A DNA stretch of 13,695 nt from Candidatus Bathyarchaeota archaeon (GTDB taxonomy: Archaea; Thermoproteota; Bathyarchaeia; 40CM-2-53-6): contig VBBB01000156.1 in NCBI GenBank assembly GCA_005882955.1, positions 1 through 13,695 on the forward strand, given 5' to 3'. The notes beneath the pieces were generated by a model. The model saw only the letters and a list, made by a program, of their open reading frames with translations, was not told the origin of the DNA and searched no databases. Position 1 is the stretch's first letter, and the number at the start of each line of letters is the position of its first letter. Made by a program: the position numbers and the translations under genes. This document shows, in pieces, positions 1 through 6,309 of the stretch.

Positions 1-362
1 ACTGTAGAGGATCCGGAAGTGAGGGCAGTGAACCCTGAGCAGCTAGACGCCGAATGGGAAACATATCCGACAGAGCTTATTTGTGAAGGCGGGCTGAACG
101 AAGGAGTGTCGGTTCCTGTGGTTGTAACTGTGAAAGCCCCCGAAGAGGGTGGGCAAGTGTATCTGAGCGTTCCTGAACCGGGCGTGGGGCCACCGCTGAG
201 AGTGAGGGTTCCTCCGCACGCGCTGGTTGTGACCGCGGCTTGAGACGGTATTATGGTTGAAGGTATAGTCAAGGTAGTCGCCGCCACGGCGGCGCCGACG
301 AACAAGACTCCCACTAAGATCAAGACGATTGGTTTACCGTATGCAGTCTGGAAAAGTTTCAT
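1..362 (-). CDS. Exported or membrane-anchored protein, N-terminal part (runs off the left edge)
   Basis: Reading the minus strand from an ATG at 362, the frame stays open for 120 codons to the window edge with no stop. The product begins MKLFQTAYGKPIVLILVGVL, followed by a small-residue stretch ending near residue 30. This is a positively charged start plus one hydrophobic segment (about 12-31), typical of a Sec signal peptide or N-terminal anchor. The rest is rich in Thr, Ser, Gly and Pro with three Cys (about residues 49, 70 and 106), as in archaeal surface proteins with beta-rich or linker-like ectodomains. An antiparallel plus-strand ORF at 19-243 is its shadow. AT-rich stretches at 389-398 and 404-412 could supply the TATA box. 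I do not recognise the family. The C-terminus is missing. Confidence 0.72.
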   Translation of the reverse strand, partial: MKLFQTAYGKPIVLILVGVLFVGAAVAATTLTIPSTIIPSQAAVTTSACGGTLTLSGGPTPGSGTLRYTCPPSSGAFTVTTTGTDTPSFSPPSQISSVGYVSHSASSCSGFTALTSGSST

Positions 363-434
363 CTCTTCCCAGTTCCCATGAGGTCTGATTTTTGAAGATT
401 TTGTTAATAAGCTTAAGGTCGTTAATGGTCGTGT

Positions 435-788
435 TTGGCCAATTTGGTCCGCACCTCAAACCGCGGACCCCTGCTAAAGCAAGGTTCAGAGTTGGGCATG
501 AACTCAGCAATCACTTCGCGGCTCACATTCGAGCAGAAGAAGGGACCTGACCAGCAAGCCAAACCCAAAGAAACTGGGTCGCTGGAGTTTGCGGCCCGCC
601 CTAGTGACTCATTCGCTACTCGTGATGTCAGAATCTTACGGAAGAGACATGCTTTCTCGGGAAAAAGTGTGGGCTCGCTTAAGGAACTAGCCGATTACCA
701 CCGGGCCCGCCATCTACTTTGTCCGCAAGATGAGCTTGAACACTTTCAGCATAGAAAATTGAAGCATTCTGAAACTACGCGCACGTAG
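435..788 (+). CDS. Weak hypothetical ORF, 117 codons
   Basis: A TTG-started frame of 117 codons ends in TAG just before the PPOX gene. The product is polar and basic with no motif, membrane segment or signal peptide that I recognise. In favour: TTAATAA at 404-410 lies about 28 nt before the TTG, right for a leaderless archaeal start, and the frame fills a 470-base gap with no competing minus-strand ORF. Against: the composition looks arbitrary, and a second frame from ATG 425 is also open for about 40 codons. A GC-rich inverted repeat (446-452 with 463-469) lies inside it, so the region could instead make a structured RNA. Possible Met start at residue 22. Confidence 0.3.
   Translation: MANLVRTSNRGPLLKQGSELGMNSAITSRLTFEQKKGPDQQAKPKETGSLEFAARPSDSFATRDVRILRKRHAFSGKSVGSLKELADYHRARHLLCPQDELEHFQHRKLKHSETTRT
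446..469. repeat. Inverted repeat, 7-bp GC-rich stem
   Basis: GGTCCGC at 446-452 pairs perfectly with GCGGACC at 463-469 across a 10-nt loop. It lies just downstream of the AT-rich promoter-like stretch at 404-417. It could be an RNA hairpin near the 5' end of the transcript or chance within the weak ORF. There is no T-run after it, so it does not look like a terminator. Confidence 0.35.
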
Positions 789-794
789 CATCTC

Positions 795-802
795 TTTAAT
801 TA
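795..802 (+). promoter_or_regulatory. TATA box for the PPOX gene
   Basis: TTTAATTA lies about 35 nt before the ATG at 834. This would place transcription start near 825 with a leader of about 10 nt. Confidence 0.5.
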
Positions 803-833
803 CGGAGTCTCCGCTGACAAAGTTCTGTTACGC

Positions 834-1232
834 ATGCCACATGCAAGACTTTCTGAGAAAGCAATCAAGTTGATCGATGGTAAGAATGTTGGTAATCTTG
901 CCGTTGTGATGTCTGATGGCTCGCCGCATGTGAGTCCGGTCTGGGTTGATCGTGACGGAGATTTGATCCTTGTGAACACTGCTGAGGGCCGAGCGAAGGC
1001 GAAGTTTCTGAAGGCCAATCATAAGGTGGCCTTGAGCATTTTCAATCAGCAGAATCCCTACGAGAAGGTCGTAATCAGGGGACGGGTGCTGGACATGACG
1101 TCAAAAGGAGCGGAAGAACACAACAACAAGCTGTCCGTGAAGTATCTTGGAACCAGCAAAAATCCGCATCACCAACCGGGTGTTGGTAGAATCCTCGTGA
1201 AGATAGAGCCAGAACGGGTAGTCAACGAGTAG
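834..1232 (+). CDS. PPOX-class (pyridoxamine 5'-phosphate oxidase fold) F420- or flavin-dependent protein
   Basis: The 132-residue product has the split beta-barrel layout of small PPOX-class proteins. Near residues 20-36 is NLAVVMSDGSPHVSPVWVD, the signature cofactor-binding strand pair (two strands around a Gly-x-Pro-His turn). It continues with a strand 'DLILVNTAEGRAKAKFLKAN' (about 42-61), where the R-x-K motif contacts the cofactor phosphate in relatives, and then VVIRGRVLDM (about 80-89). Length matches the family (about 130-140). In archaea many members bind F420 and reduce or oxidise small molecules; the substrate cannot be read from sequence. It is a single gene convergent with the RAM gene downstream, and it ends in TAG. 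Confidence 0.88.
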   Translation: MPHARLSEKAIKLIDGKNVGNLAVVMSDGSPHVSPVWVDRDGDLILVNTAEGRAKAKFLKANHKVALSIFNQQNPYEKVVIRGRVLDMTSKGAEEHNNKLSVKYLGTSKNPHHQPGVGRILVKIEPERVVNE

Positions 1233-1319
1233 TCCTGTCTAATCTATGCATCAACCGGTCGTTCAATCATATCCAAGTTTAGAAATAGCGCGGAACTAGG
1301 TTTCTTGTTAGAAAAATAG

Positions 1320-1341
1320 AAGGAAGCTGATAGGCTTCCTT
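1320..1341 (-). terminator. Hairpin between convergent genes, likely terminator of the RAM gene
   Basis: AAGGAAGC (1320-1327) pairs with GCTTCCTT (1334-1341) around a 6-nt loop. On the minus strand the stem is followed by CTATTTTTCT, giving a hairpin plus T-run just downstream of the minus-strand stop at 1354. Archaeal termination depends mainly on T-runs, so the hairpin's role is inferred. Confidence 0.55.
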
Positions 1342-1353
1342 AGCGAGGAGTTT

Positions 1354-1869
1354 CTATGGTTGTTTGGTGGGGGTCCAGGTAATGAGCGTCTCGCTGGCGG
1401 TTACTCCGTTGATTCTGCTGATCTTCTCAACGGAATTCTCCATGAGCTCATCCTGGCTGAAGCCGTTGAAAGAGGCGACAACATCGAACTCTCCTGGAAT
1501 CAGGTGAGCCTCGACGAGGTTCGGGAATGACTTTAGCTTCTGGAGTACCGTTCGGAACTTGCCTTTGACCTTGACCAGAGCATAGGCGAGAGGGGGCTCA
1601 GAGGACTCTTCCCTGTTCTTGGCATTGGAAACGTTCTCGATGGAGAACGCTGTCTGCGTGGACGTGATGCCAGTGATGCTTCTAATCTTCTCAACGGTGT
1701 TGAATGCTTTGATGGGCTCGTTGGTCTTCAGTCGGATCACGAGGTCGAAGCGTCCAGTGACCGGAGTGACGGATTCTATGCTGCCGACTCGTTTGAGCTG
1801 GCTGACAATGTGTCCGAGTTCTCCCTTAGTGTTTGCGAAGACAAAGCTAGTTGATGCAGATTTGGACAT
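1354..1869 (-). CDS. Tandem RAM-domain protein, Lrp/AsnC-like without DNA-binding domain
   Basis: From the ATG at 1869 the product is 171 residues with two successive RAM (Lrp/AsnC ligand-binding) domains. The first runs about 7-75 (SFVFANTKGELGH... VTGRFDLVIRL... ITGITSTQT) and the second about 90-167 (YALVKVKGKF... IPGEFDVVASF... INGVTASET). Each shows the beta-alpha-beta-beta-alpha-beta pattern and the paired G-x-[FY]-D motif. No helix-turn-helix precedes them. Such stand-alone RAM proteins are known in archaea and may bind amino acids or assemble with full Lrp proteins; the role here is inferred. The frame is open upstream to 1947, but the TATA-like CAAATATC at 1902-1909 lies inside that extension and 36 nt before ATG 1869, so the short form is chosen. 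Stop is TAG. Confidence 0.85.
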   Translation of the reverse strand: MSKSASTSFVFANTKGELGHIVSQLKRVGSIESVTPVTGRFDLVIRLKTNEPIKAFNTVEKIRSITGITSTQTAFSIENVSNAKNREESSEPPLAYALVKVKGKFRTVLQKLKSFPNLVEAHLIPGEFDVVASFNGFSQDELMENSVEKISRINGVTASETLITWTPTKQP

Positions 1870-1901
1870 TGTTTCTCTGAAATAGAAAGGGCAAACTGCA
1901 C

Positions 1902-1909
1902 GATATTTG
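1902..1909 (-). promoter_or_regulatory. TATA box for the RAM gene
   Basis: CAAATATC on the minus strand is centred 36 nt before ATG 1869. It decides against the longer frame starting at 1947. Confidence 0.5.
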
Positions 1910-1996
1910 TAACCGTCGGAACCCAACACAACGCTCGCAAGTAACAATCCTATCTAGAGAAGTTTTAGAAACGGAGCCCAATCATGACCGCTTATC

Positions 1997-2890
1997 ATGG
2001 ACAGATGCGACTCCTGCAGGAATATTCTCAAGTGCCCCATTTGCGGCACCTCATCTCACAGTTTCCGTCATGTTGGCGTGAGAGGGACGAAGAGTCGGTT
2101 TAGGATTCCTGTCGTCGACTACAATCTCACATACGACAAGCAGCCCTCTGGAATATGGCACTATTCTCAACCTTGCAACCACCGAGTCCATCCGGCAGCA
2201 ACATCATCGATTGTGAAATACAACGGTGGACCCCTCTGGCAGGACGGTTATACTTGGCAGGACATTTACTGGGGCAGCTACTACACTAAGCCATCTTTAT
2301 CACAATGGATGAAGAGGCTAGAGCTAGTTGTGGCGCACCTAGAATCCGATACTAGCTACTCAGGCGGACTAAGCACGTACAATGTAGGAACTGGCAAACT
2401 GATCGGACCAGTCATGATTCCACAAGACCCTTCCTCCCAAATCTCCAACGATCAGATCGCCAAGACCCTCATCGGCTGGATTAGCTCCGGAACAGTAGCG
2501 GACCTCAGCGCTAACGGTGGCTAGAACATCTTCCTGCCACCAGGAACCACCGCCTCACTTTCAGGCGACGTCTCATGCAACAATTTTTGTGATTATCACG
2601 ACACTGCCAACGGTCCCAATGGGCCATTCTATACATTCGAACCCTATCCCTGCGCTCAAGGATGCAACCAGTGCACCCAGGATCCCTTCGACACTCTGAC
2701 ACAGGGATTGTCGGAGGAGATGGTGGAACTGAAGACAGACATGGACCCCGGAACAGGCTGGGTCATAGGCAACGAAGAAATCTGTGATTACTGCGACGCA
2801 AATTTTGTCTGCAATAGAATAGCGACTGGAGAATATGTTAACTCTTGGTATGACAAGAGCAAGAACGCATGCTGGATAGGAAGAAAATAA
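1997..2890 (+). pseudogene. EXORDIUM / phosphate-induced protein 1-like protein with an in-frame TAG
   Basis: A single reading frame runs from ATG 1997 to TAA 2890 (297 residues), interrupted once by TAG at 2522-2524 (codon 176). Both sides belong to one protein. Before the stop is YNGGPLWQDGYTWQDIYWG (the Y-N-G-G-P-L...I-x-x-I-x-W-G start of the EXORDIUM/PHI-1 domain); after it are FLPPGTTASLSGDVSCNNFC and LSEEMVELKTDMDPGTGW with EEICDYC, resembling the family's flPPG, C-x-x-[FY]-C, lSHE-x-x-E-x-x-TDP and EI-D-C blocks. The His of 'SHE' is Glu here. Unlike usual members there is no signal peptide; the N-terminus instead has CDSC and CPIC pairs (Cys 4, 7, 13, 16), which could bind zinc. The fragments alone are 175 codons and, from an internal ATG at 2708, 60 codons. 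AGTTTTAGAA at 1961-1970 may be the TATA element. Confidence 0.75.
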
Positions 2891-2937
2891 GACCGAGCCG
2901 TCGTGTTTGAGGAATCGGTTAGTTGTTCTAACCTCGA

Positions 2938-3174
2938 TTAAGCGTGTGAATTTATCCAATCGTCAAAAATCCGAACTATTTCCCTGAGAGTCTTCGCCTC
3001 AGATGTCCGAACTCGCTGGTTGTCCAGCGGTTTCAGACACGATTGCAGGTCATCTACATTCGCTGTCCGATTCAACTCTTTGATTCTTTGCAGATCAGGC
3101 CCACTTGCTGACAGATTAGAATAGTTCGAAAATTGGAAACTTTGGGGGAAGCCGGACGGGTCTTGTGCTACCAT
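2938..3174 (-). CDS. Small hypothetical protein overlapping the end of the DNA glycosylase gene
   Basis: A 78-codon frame whose ATG sits inside the stop region of the glycosylase gene (ATGGTAG, a 7-base overlap), an arrangement typical of translational coupling. The product is soluble and polar with a likely C-terminal helix (EAKTLREIVRIFDDWINSH). There are no recognisable motifs, Cys pairs or membrane segments. Codon usage looks like the neighbours, with a clean TAA stop. It could be a genuine small partner of the glycosylase or an accidental open frame. Confidence 0.45.
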   Translation of the reverse strand: MVAQDPSGFPQSFQFSNYSNLSASGPDLQRIKELNRTANVDDLQSCLKPLDNQRVRTSEAKTLREIVRIFDDWINSHA

Positions 3175-3932
3175 TTCGCGGGAGCTTCAGGCTTCTCCAT
3201 GCTCTTCCAGAGGTAGAAGGTCGAGATTGAAGAGTAAGGATGCCACTTCTCCGCTAGCTGTTCAAACCTATCTCTCTTCGGAAGCGTTCGAAGCCTGTAA
3301 GCTTTCCGAGCCGCCTTGCGCAGACCCAGATCATCAACCGGCAAGACGTCCGTTCTGCCCAGTTTGAAGATCAGAAACATCTCGGCGGTCCATCTCCCGA
3401 TTCCCCTGACATTGTCTAGTTCGTTGAGGGCCTCCTCATCAGGGAGAGTCTCCAGCCTCTTCAGGTCCAGAGTCCCGTTCTCGAGTCGTTCAGCGAGATC
3501 CTTGATGTAGGAGATTTTCTGCGGGGACAACCCGCTTCCACGCAACTTTTCAACATCAGTTGACAAGTATTCCCTCGGAGTAGGAATTCTTCCCCGGTAG
3601 AGTTGTTTGAACCTATTCAGAATCGCTCGAGCAGCTGAACCGGCTAGCTGCTGAAAGATGATGGAGCCCACAACTGCTTCATAGTGATTATCATCCAATT
3701 CGAATTTGACGGGACCCACTCTATCGATTATCCGGGCGAGGATCGAGTCACTCCTCTTCAAATATCGAACCCCCTTCTGCCAGACTCTACGGTCGGCCAA
3801 AGAGCCTACAGATTTGCTGCGATAAGGTGCTGGACGAGAAGAGATCGTTTTCTTGACGGCAGGTCTTTCGTTACGCTCCGATGTCTTCGCTGTCTTTGGA
3901 AGCCTTTTTGAAACCGTTGTCATCGCGTCCAA
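3168..3932 (-). CDS. DNA-3-methyladenine glycosylase, AlkA-type HhH-GPD family
   Basis: The 254-residue product would excise alkylated bases from DNA, starting base excision repair. The core (about 60-250) carries the HhH-GPD fold: FQQLAGSAARAILNRF (93-108) is the family's early helix, LDNVRGIGRWTAEMF (172-186) is the helix-hairpin-helix with G-I-G, and DVLPVDDLGLRKA (195-207) holds the catalytic Asp (D201 by alignment to AlkA). No 4Fe-4S Cys cluster is present, which fits AlkA rather than Nth/MutY. The first 58 residues are basic and low in complexity, so a later start is possible. The ATG at 3932 is only 5 bases from the divergent dUTPase-like ATG at 3938, so at least one promoter must lie inside the other gene. 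Stop is TAG. Confidence 0.88.
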   Translation of the reverse strand: MDAMTTVSKRLPKTAKTSERNERPAVKKTISSRPAPYRSKSVGSLADRRVWQKGVRYLKRSDSILARIIDRVGPVKFELDDNHYEAVVGSIIFQQLAGSAARAILNRFKQLYRGRIPTPREYLSTDVEKLRGSGLSPQKISYIKDLAERLENGTLDLKRLETLPDEEALNELDNVRGIGRWTAEMFLIFKLGRTDVLPVDDLGLRKAARKAYRLRTLPKRDRFEQLAEKWHPYSSISTFYLWKSMEKPEAPAKW

Positions 3933-3937
3933 CAGGA

Positions 3938-4372
3938 ATGGCCCTCTCCGACAGCGAGATCACTGGTGCGATAAAAACCGGCCAGTTTCACATCGTTCCA
4001 CGAAACCCGAAACTGAATCCTGCCGGTATAGACCTGCGAGCCGATAGAAGTCTGGTACTAAGACCTGGCCAGCAGAGACTAGTGGCTACTATTGAACGGG
4101 TGGAACTTTCGGAGAGGTTTCTCGGAATACTCCACATTCGGTCATCTTTGGCAAGGGAGGGGATAGTTGCGAGTCTCGCTCTAGTCGACCCCGGCTTCCG
4201 CGGACAACTCACAGTCAGTCTCCATAATGCCGGAGATAGATTGGTTAGTCTAAGGAAGGGCGAGAGGTTCATCCAGCTCTCTCTGTTAAGACTCGGGATG
4301 CCTGCGACACATGCATACGTTGGCAAATACCAGAACAGTCGCGGAGTTGTCAAGAGTCGCCGGAAAAAATGA
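3938..4372 (+). CDS. dUTPase / dCTP deaminase-family protein
   Basis: From ATG 3938 the 144-residue product starts MALSDSEITGAIKTG, the usual N-terminus of archaeal dCTP deaminase/dUTPase proteins. It then shows PAGIDLRAD (28-36), HIRSSLAREG (66-75), VDPGFRGQLTVSLHN (83-97) and LRKGERFIQLSLLRL (105-119), which make the trimeric beta-barrel and nucleotide site. Ser68, Ser69, Arg73 and Asp84 positions are kept. In true dCTP deaminases the block after GFRG reads I-T-L-E-L with a catalytic Glu; here that place is Ser94 (L-T-V-S-L), so cytosine deamination is unlikely and dUTP pyrophosphatase activity is the better guess. The open frame extends to 3881, but that 19-residue extension overlaps alkA and lacks family similarity. 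It ends with a basic RKK tail. Confidence 0.85.
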   Translation: MALSDSEITGAIKTGQFHIVPRNPKLNPAGIDLRADRSLVLRPGQQRLVATIERVELSERFLGILHIRSSLAREGIVASLALVDPGFRGQLTVSLHNAGDRLVSLRKGERFIQLSLLRLGMPATHAYVGKYQNSRGVVKSRRKK

Positions 4373-4395
4373 TCAGGTTGCGCGATACGGAAAAC

Positions 4396-4403
4396 GTTAT
4401 ACA
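4396..4403 (+). promoter_or_regulatory. TATA box for the HTH-PRTase gene
   Basis: GTTATACA is centred 36 nt before ATG 4436 and 161 nt before the downstream-frame TTG 4561. It supports 4436 as the true start of the split gene. Confidence 0.55.
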
Positions 4404-4435
4404 GGGTACAAAGGGCTAAAGCGCGAATACAAGCA

Positions 4436-4564
4436 ATGAAGGACACCTCGCGCATTCTAGATCTCAAGTACAAACTCCAAACGATCGAACTCTTGAACCT
4501 GGCAAAAGAACAATACACCTACAGGGAACTCTCGGCATTCTACATTTACCAGAGACCGTATTGA
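4436..4564 (+). pseudogene. N-terminal helix-turn-helix part of the HTH-PRTase gene (frameshifted)
   Basis: ATG 4436 opens a 42-codon frame: MKDTSRILDLKYKLQTIELL followed by NLAKEQYTYRELSAF. This is the N-terminal HTH found in crenarchaeal-type PRTase-like proteins, whose usual continuation is T-G-L-P-x-T-V-L-x-R-Y-V-x-G-H-V-L-P. Here the frame turns to nonsense and stops at TGA 4562-4564. The expected continuation, LHLPETVLSRYVKGHVLP, is present in the -1 frame from 4540. So one base is missing, or a -1 shift occurs, between about 4535 and 4543. The joined protein would be about 246 residues. No classical slippery heptamer is visible, so an indel is likelier than programmed frameshifting. 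Confidence 0.75.
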
Positions 4565-5175
4565 GTCGCTATGTCAAAGGCCACGTGCTACCAACCGCAG
4601 AGCGCGCGGAAGAAATTAACAGGACTCTCCAGAAATACATGAGCCTAGAAAAAGAACTACACGAGAGAATCAAATTCGACGACCTAGGCTACTTTGACAA
4701 CACAGGAATAATCAACGACACAATGCTTCTAGAAAGAGCAGTACAACAAGCCGTAGGAAAGTTTGCAGGCAAAAGAGTGAACAAGGTCATGACCGCTGCT
4801 GTCGACGGCGTCCCACTCGCAACGCTCCTAGCTCACCGTCTAGGCACGAGACTAATCGTCGCTAAACAATCCAGGGAGGTCGGCGTCCGAGAATTCATCG
4901 AAGAATTCTACGTTCCCCCCAAGACCGCGATAATGAAGAGTCTGTACGTCTCCAAGGACGCGTTCAAGAAAGGAGAGGGCGTGCTCATCGCCGACGACAT
5001 CATCGACAGCGGAGAGACCCAGAGGGCAATGATGAAGGTCATTCTCAAGGCAAGAGCGGAAGTCATAGGCATCTATGCACTCGTAGCTATCGGAAATGAG
5101 TGGAAGTCTCGAATAGAGTCAGTAGGCAATGTTCCCGTCGAGATCGGCCTATCGCTCGTCAAGATGGTGGCGTAA
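4561..5175 (+). CDS. HTH-phosphoribosyltransferase-like protein, PRTase part
   Basis: This is the main frame of the split gene (204 codons from a TTG that is probably not the natural start; homologous sequence extends upstream to CTA 4540). It has the type I PRTase fold: a central VNKVMTAAVDGVPLATLLAH block, a flexible hood with LIVAKQSREVGVREFIEEF, and the PRPP-binding loop VLIADDIIDSGETQ. Related archaeal proteins with an N-terminal HTH are annotated as adenine/orotate PRTase-like or as GfcR-type transcription regulators that sense a phosphoribosyl ligand. With the HTH restored, a regulatory role is plausible, but catalysis cannot be excluded. It is convergent with mtnA, 52 bases away. Confidence 0.82.
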   Translation: MSRYVKGHVLPTAERAEEINRTLQKYMSLEKELHERIKFDDLGYFDNTGIINDTMLLERAVQQAVGKFAGKRVNKVMTAAVDGVPLATLLAHRLGTRLIVAKQSREVGVREFIEEFYVPPKTAIMKSLYVSKDAFKKGEGVLIADDIIDSGETQRAMMKVILKARAEVIGIYALVAIGNEWKSRIESVGNVPVEIGLSLVKMVA

Positions 5176-5227
5176 GACTACCTTTCAGCGTAGACAAAGT
5201 AGAAACATCAGCAAAGAACCATCAAAC

Positions 5228-6265
5228 TCACCCGGACAAAGAGCGTAGGCTCTCCACAAACGGCGGACCAGCCATCCCCCTATCCGTAACAATGCCCGTC
5301 ACCAACTCTGGCGGAGTAACGTCAAACGCCGGATTCAGTGCCTCGACACTCCGCGGTGCAACCCTCCTCCCAGCAACATAGAGAACCTCTCGCTGGTTTC
5401 GCTCTTCGATAACAACCCTCGAAGGGTCCGTAACCATGTCGACAGTGGAGACTGGAGCAGCCACGTAGAACGGGACGCCATAAAACTTCGCGGACAATGC
5501 AATAGGCAGAGTGCCAATCTTGTTTGTCACATGACCTGTCCTCAATATTCGATCTGCACCAACGAGAATCTTGTCCACCACACCCCGCGCCATCATCTGC
5601 GCGGCTGCACTGTCAACGATGACCTTCACAGGAATCTTGTCATGCGCTAGTTCGAACGCTGTCAGCCTCGATCCCTGTAGTAACGGACGAGTCTCTGTTG
5701 ATATCACGCTGATCCTCTTTCCCTGCTCCACGGCGGCTCTAACTACGGCGAGGGATGTTCCGTAGCCAACAGTCGCGAGGGCGCCAGCATTACAATGAGT
5801 AAGAACCGTGTCACCATCCTCCAAGAGTGCGGACCCATATTTCCCAATCCTTCGAGCAGCCTCTAACTCACCATTGAAAATTGCATCTGCTTCCTTCAGG
5901 AGTACCTCTTTCAATGACGAAACGTCTCCCACTTCGGTAGAGGCGTTGAAGACTCGTTCTACTGCCCATCGAAGATTCACACCTGTTGGCCGAGTCTGGA
6001 TCAGAATATCGGCCCATTTCCGGAGCTGAGTTTGAGCCTCGGCTAGATCGGGTGTCTTGACTTTCTTCACCGAAAGGACGAGGCCGTAGGCACCTACGAC
6101 CCCGATCAAAGGTGCCCCACGAACCTTCATCGTTTTGATCGCGGCACAGACCTGTCCGACATCTCCCAAACGGACGTAGGCTAGCTTGGCTGGTAGGAGA
6201 GTCTGGTCTATGACTTCCAATACGCCGTTGCGCCATCTCAAGGGCTCCAGATTCTTGCCGGTCAT
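5228..6265 (-). CDS. mtnA: S-methyl-5-thioribose-1-phosphate isomerase (MtnA; eIF2B-related)
   Basis: A 345-residue protein of normal family length. It catalyses the aldose-ketose isomerisation of 5-methylthioribose 1-phosphate in methionine salvage. Visible landmarks are KVRGAPLIGVVGAYG (47-61), THCNAGALATVGYGT (156-170) with the catalytic Cys158, STETRPLLQGSRLTAFEL (189-206), the catalytic Asp238 in VGADRI (235-240), and GHVTNKIGTLPIAL (244-257). The N-K and G-T-L features and the two catalytic residues favour MtnA over eIF2B regulatory subunits. Some archaeal relatives act on ribose-1,5-bisphosphate in AMP salvage; that alternative is less likely but not excluded. It starts at ATG 6265 with a TATA element at 6302-6309 shared with the divergent endA-like gene. 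Confidence 0.93.
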   Translation of the reverse strand: MTGKNLEPLRWRNGVLEVIDQTLLPAKLAYVRLGDVGQVCAAIKTMKVRGAPLIGVVGAYGLVLSVKKVKTPDLAEAQTQLRKWADILIQTRPTGVNLRWAVERVFNASTEVGDVSSLKEVLLKEADAIFNGELEAARRIGKYGSALLEDGDTVLTHCNAGALATVGYGTSLAVVRAAVEQGKRISVISTETRPLLQGSRLTAFELAHDKIPVKVIVDSAAAQMMARGVVDKILVGADRILRTGHVTNKIGTLPIALSAKFYGVPFYVAAPVSTVDMVTDPSRVVIEERNQREVLYVAGRRVAPRSVEALNPAFDVTPPELVTGIVTDRGMAGPPFVESLRSLSG

Positions 6266-6301
6266 TTGATTTCTAGTCGCCGCGTCTTTCTATTTGAATG
6301 G

Positions 6302-6309
6302 CTTTATAG
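6302..6309. promoter_or_regulatory. Near-palindromic TATA element between divergent mtnA and endA-like genes
   Basis: The 12-mer GGCTTTATAGCC (6300-6311) reads GGCTATAAAGCC on the other strand, so a TATA-like core faces both ways. Its centre (about 6305) is 39-40 nt from both ATG 6265 (mtnA) and TTG 6344 (endA-like). One shared TBP site for both genes is therefore possible. No separate strong TATA box is seen for either gene, though weaker AT stretches (6288-6297) exist. Confidence 0.6.

Noticed and set aside
1..20. BamHI-like GGATCC near the left edge, possibly vector sequence
   Set aside because: The flanking bases do not match the common polylinker, and the stretch reads in frame as part of the exported protein.
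19..243. Plus-strand ORF of 74 codons at the left edge
   Set aside because: It lies opposite the open minus-strand frame that has a clear hydrophobic N-terminus; its product shows no motif.
2522..2524. TAG read as pyrrolysine by genome-wide recoding
   Set aside because: TAG ends several well-supported genes here at the expected family length, so TAG is an ordinary stop in this genome; only a local readthrough remains possible.
4535..4546. Programmed -1 frameshifting in the HTH-PRTase gene
   Set aside because: No X-XXY-YYZ slippery heptamer or clear downstream pseudoknot seen; a missing base is simpler.
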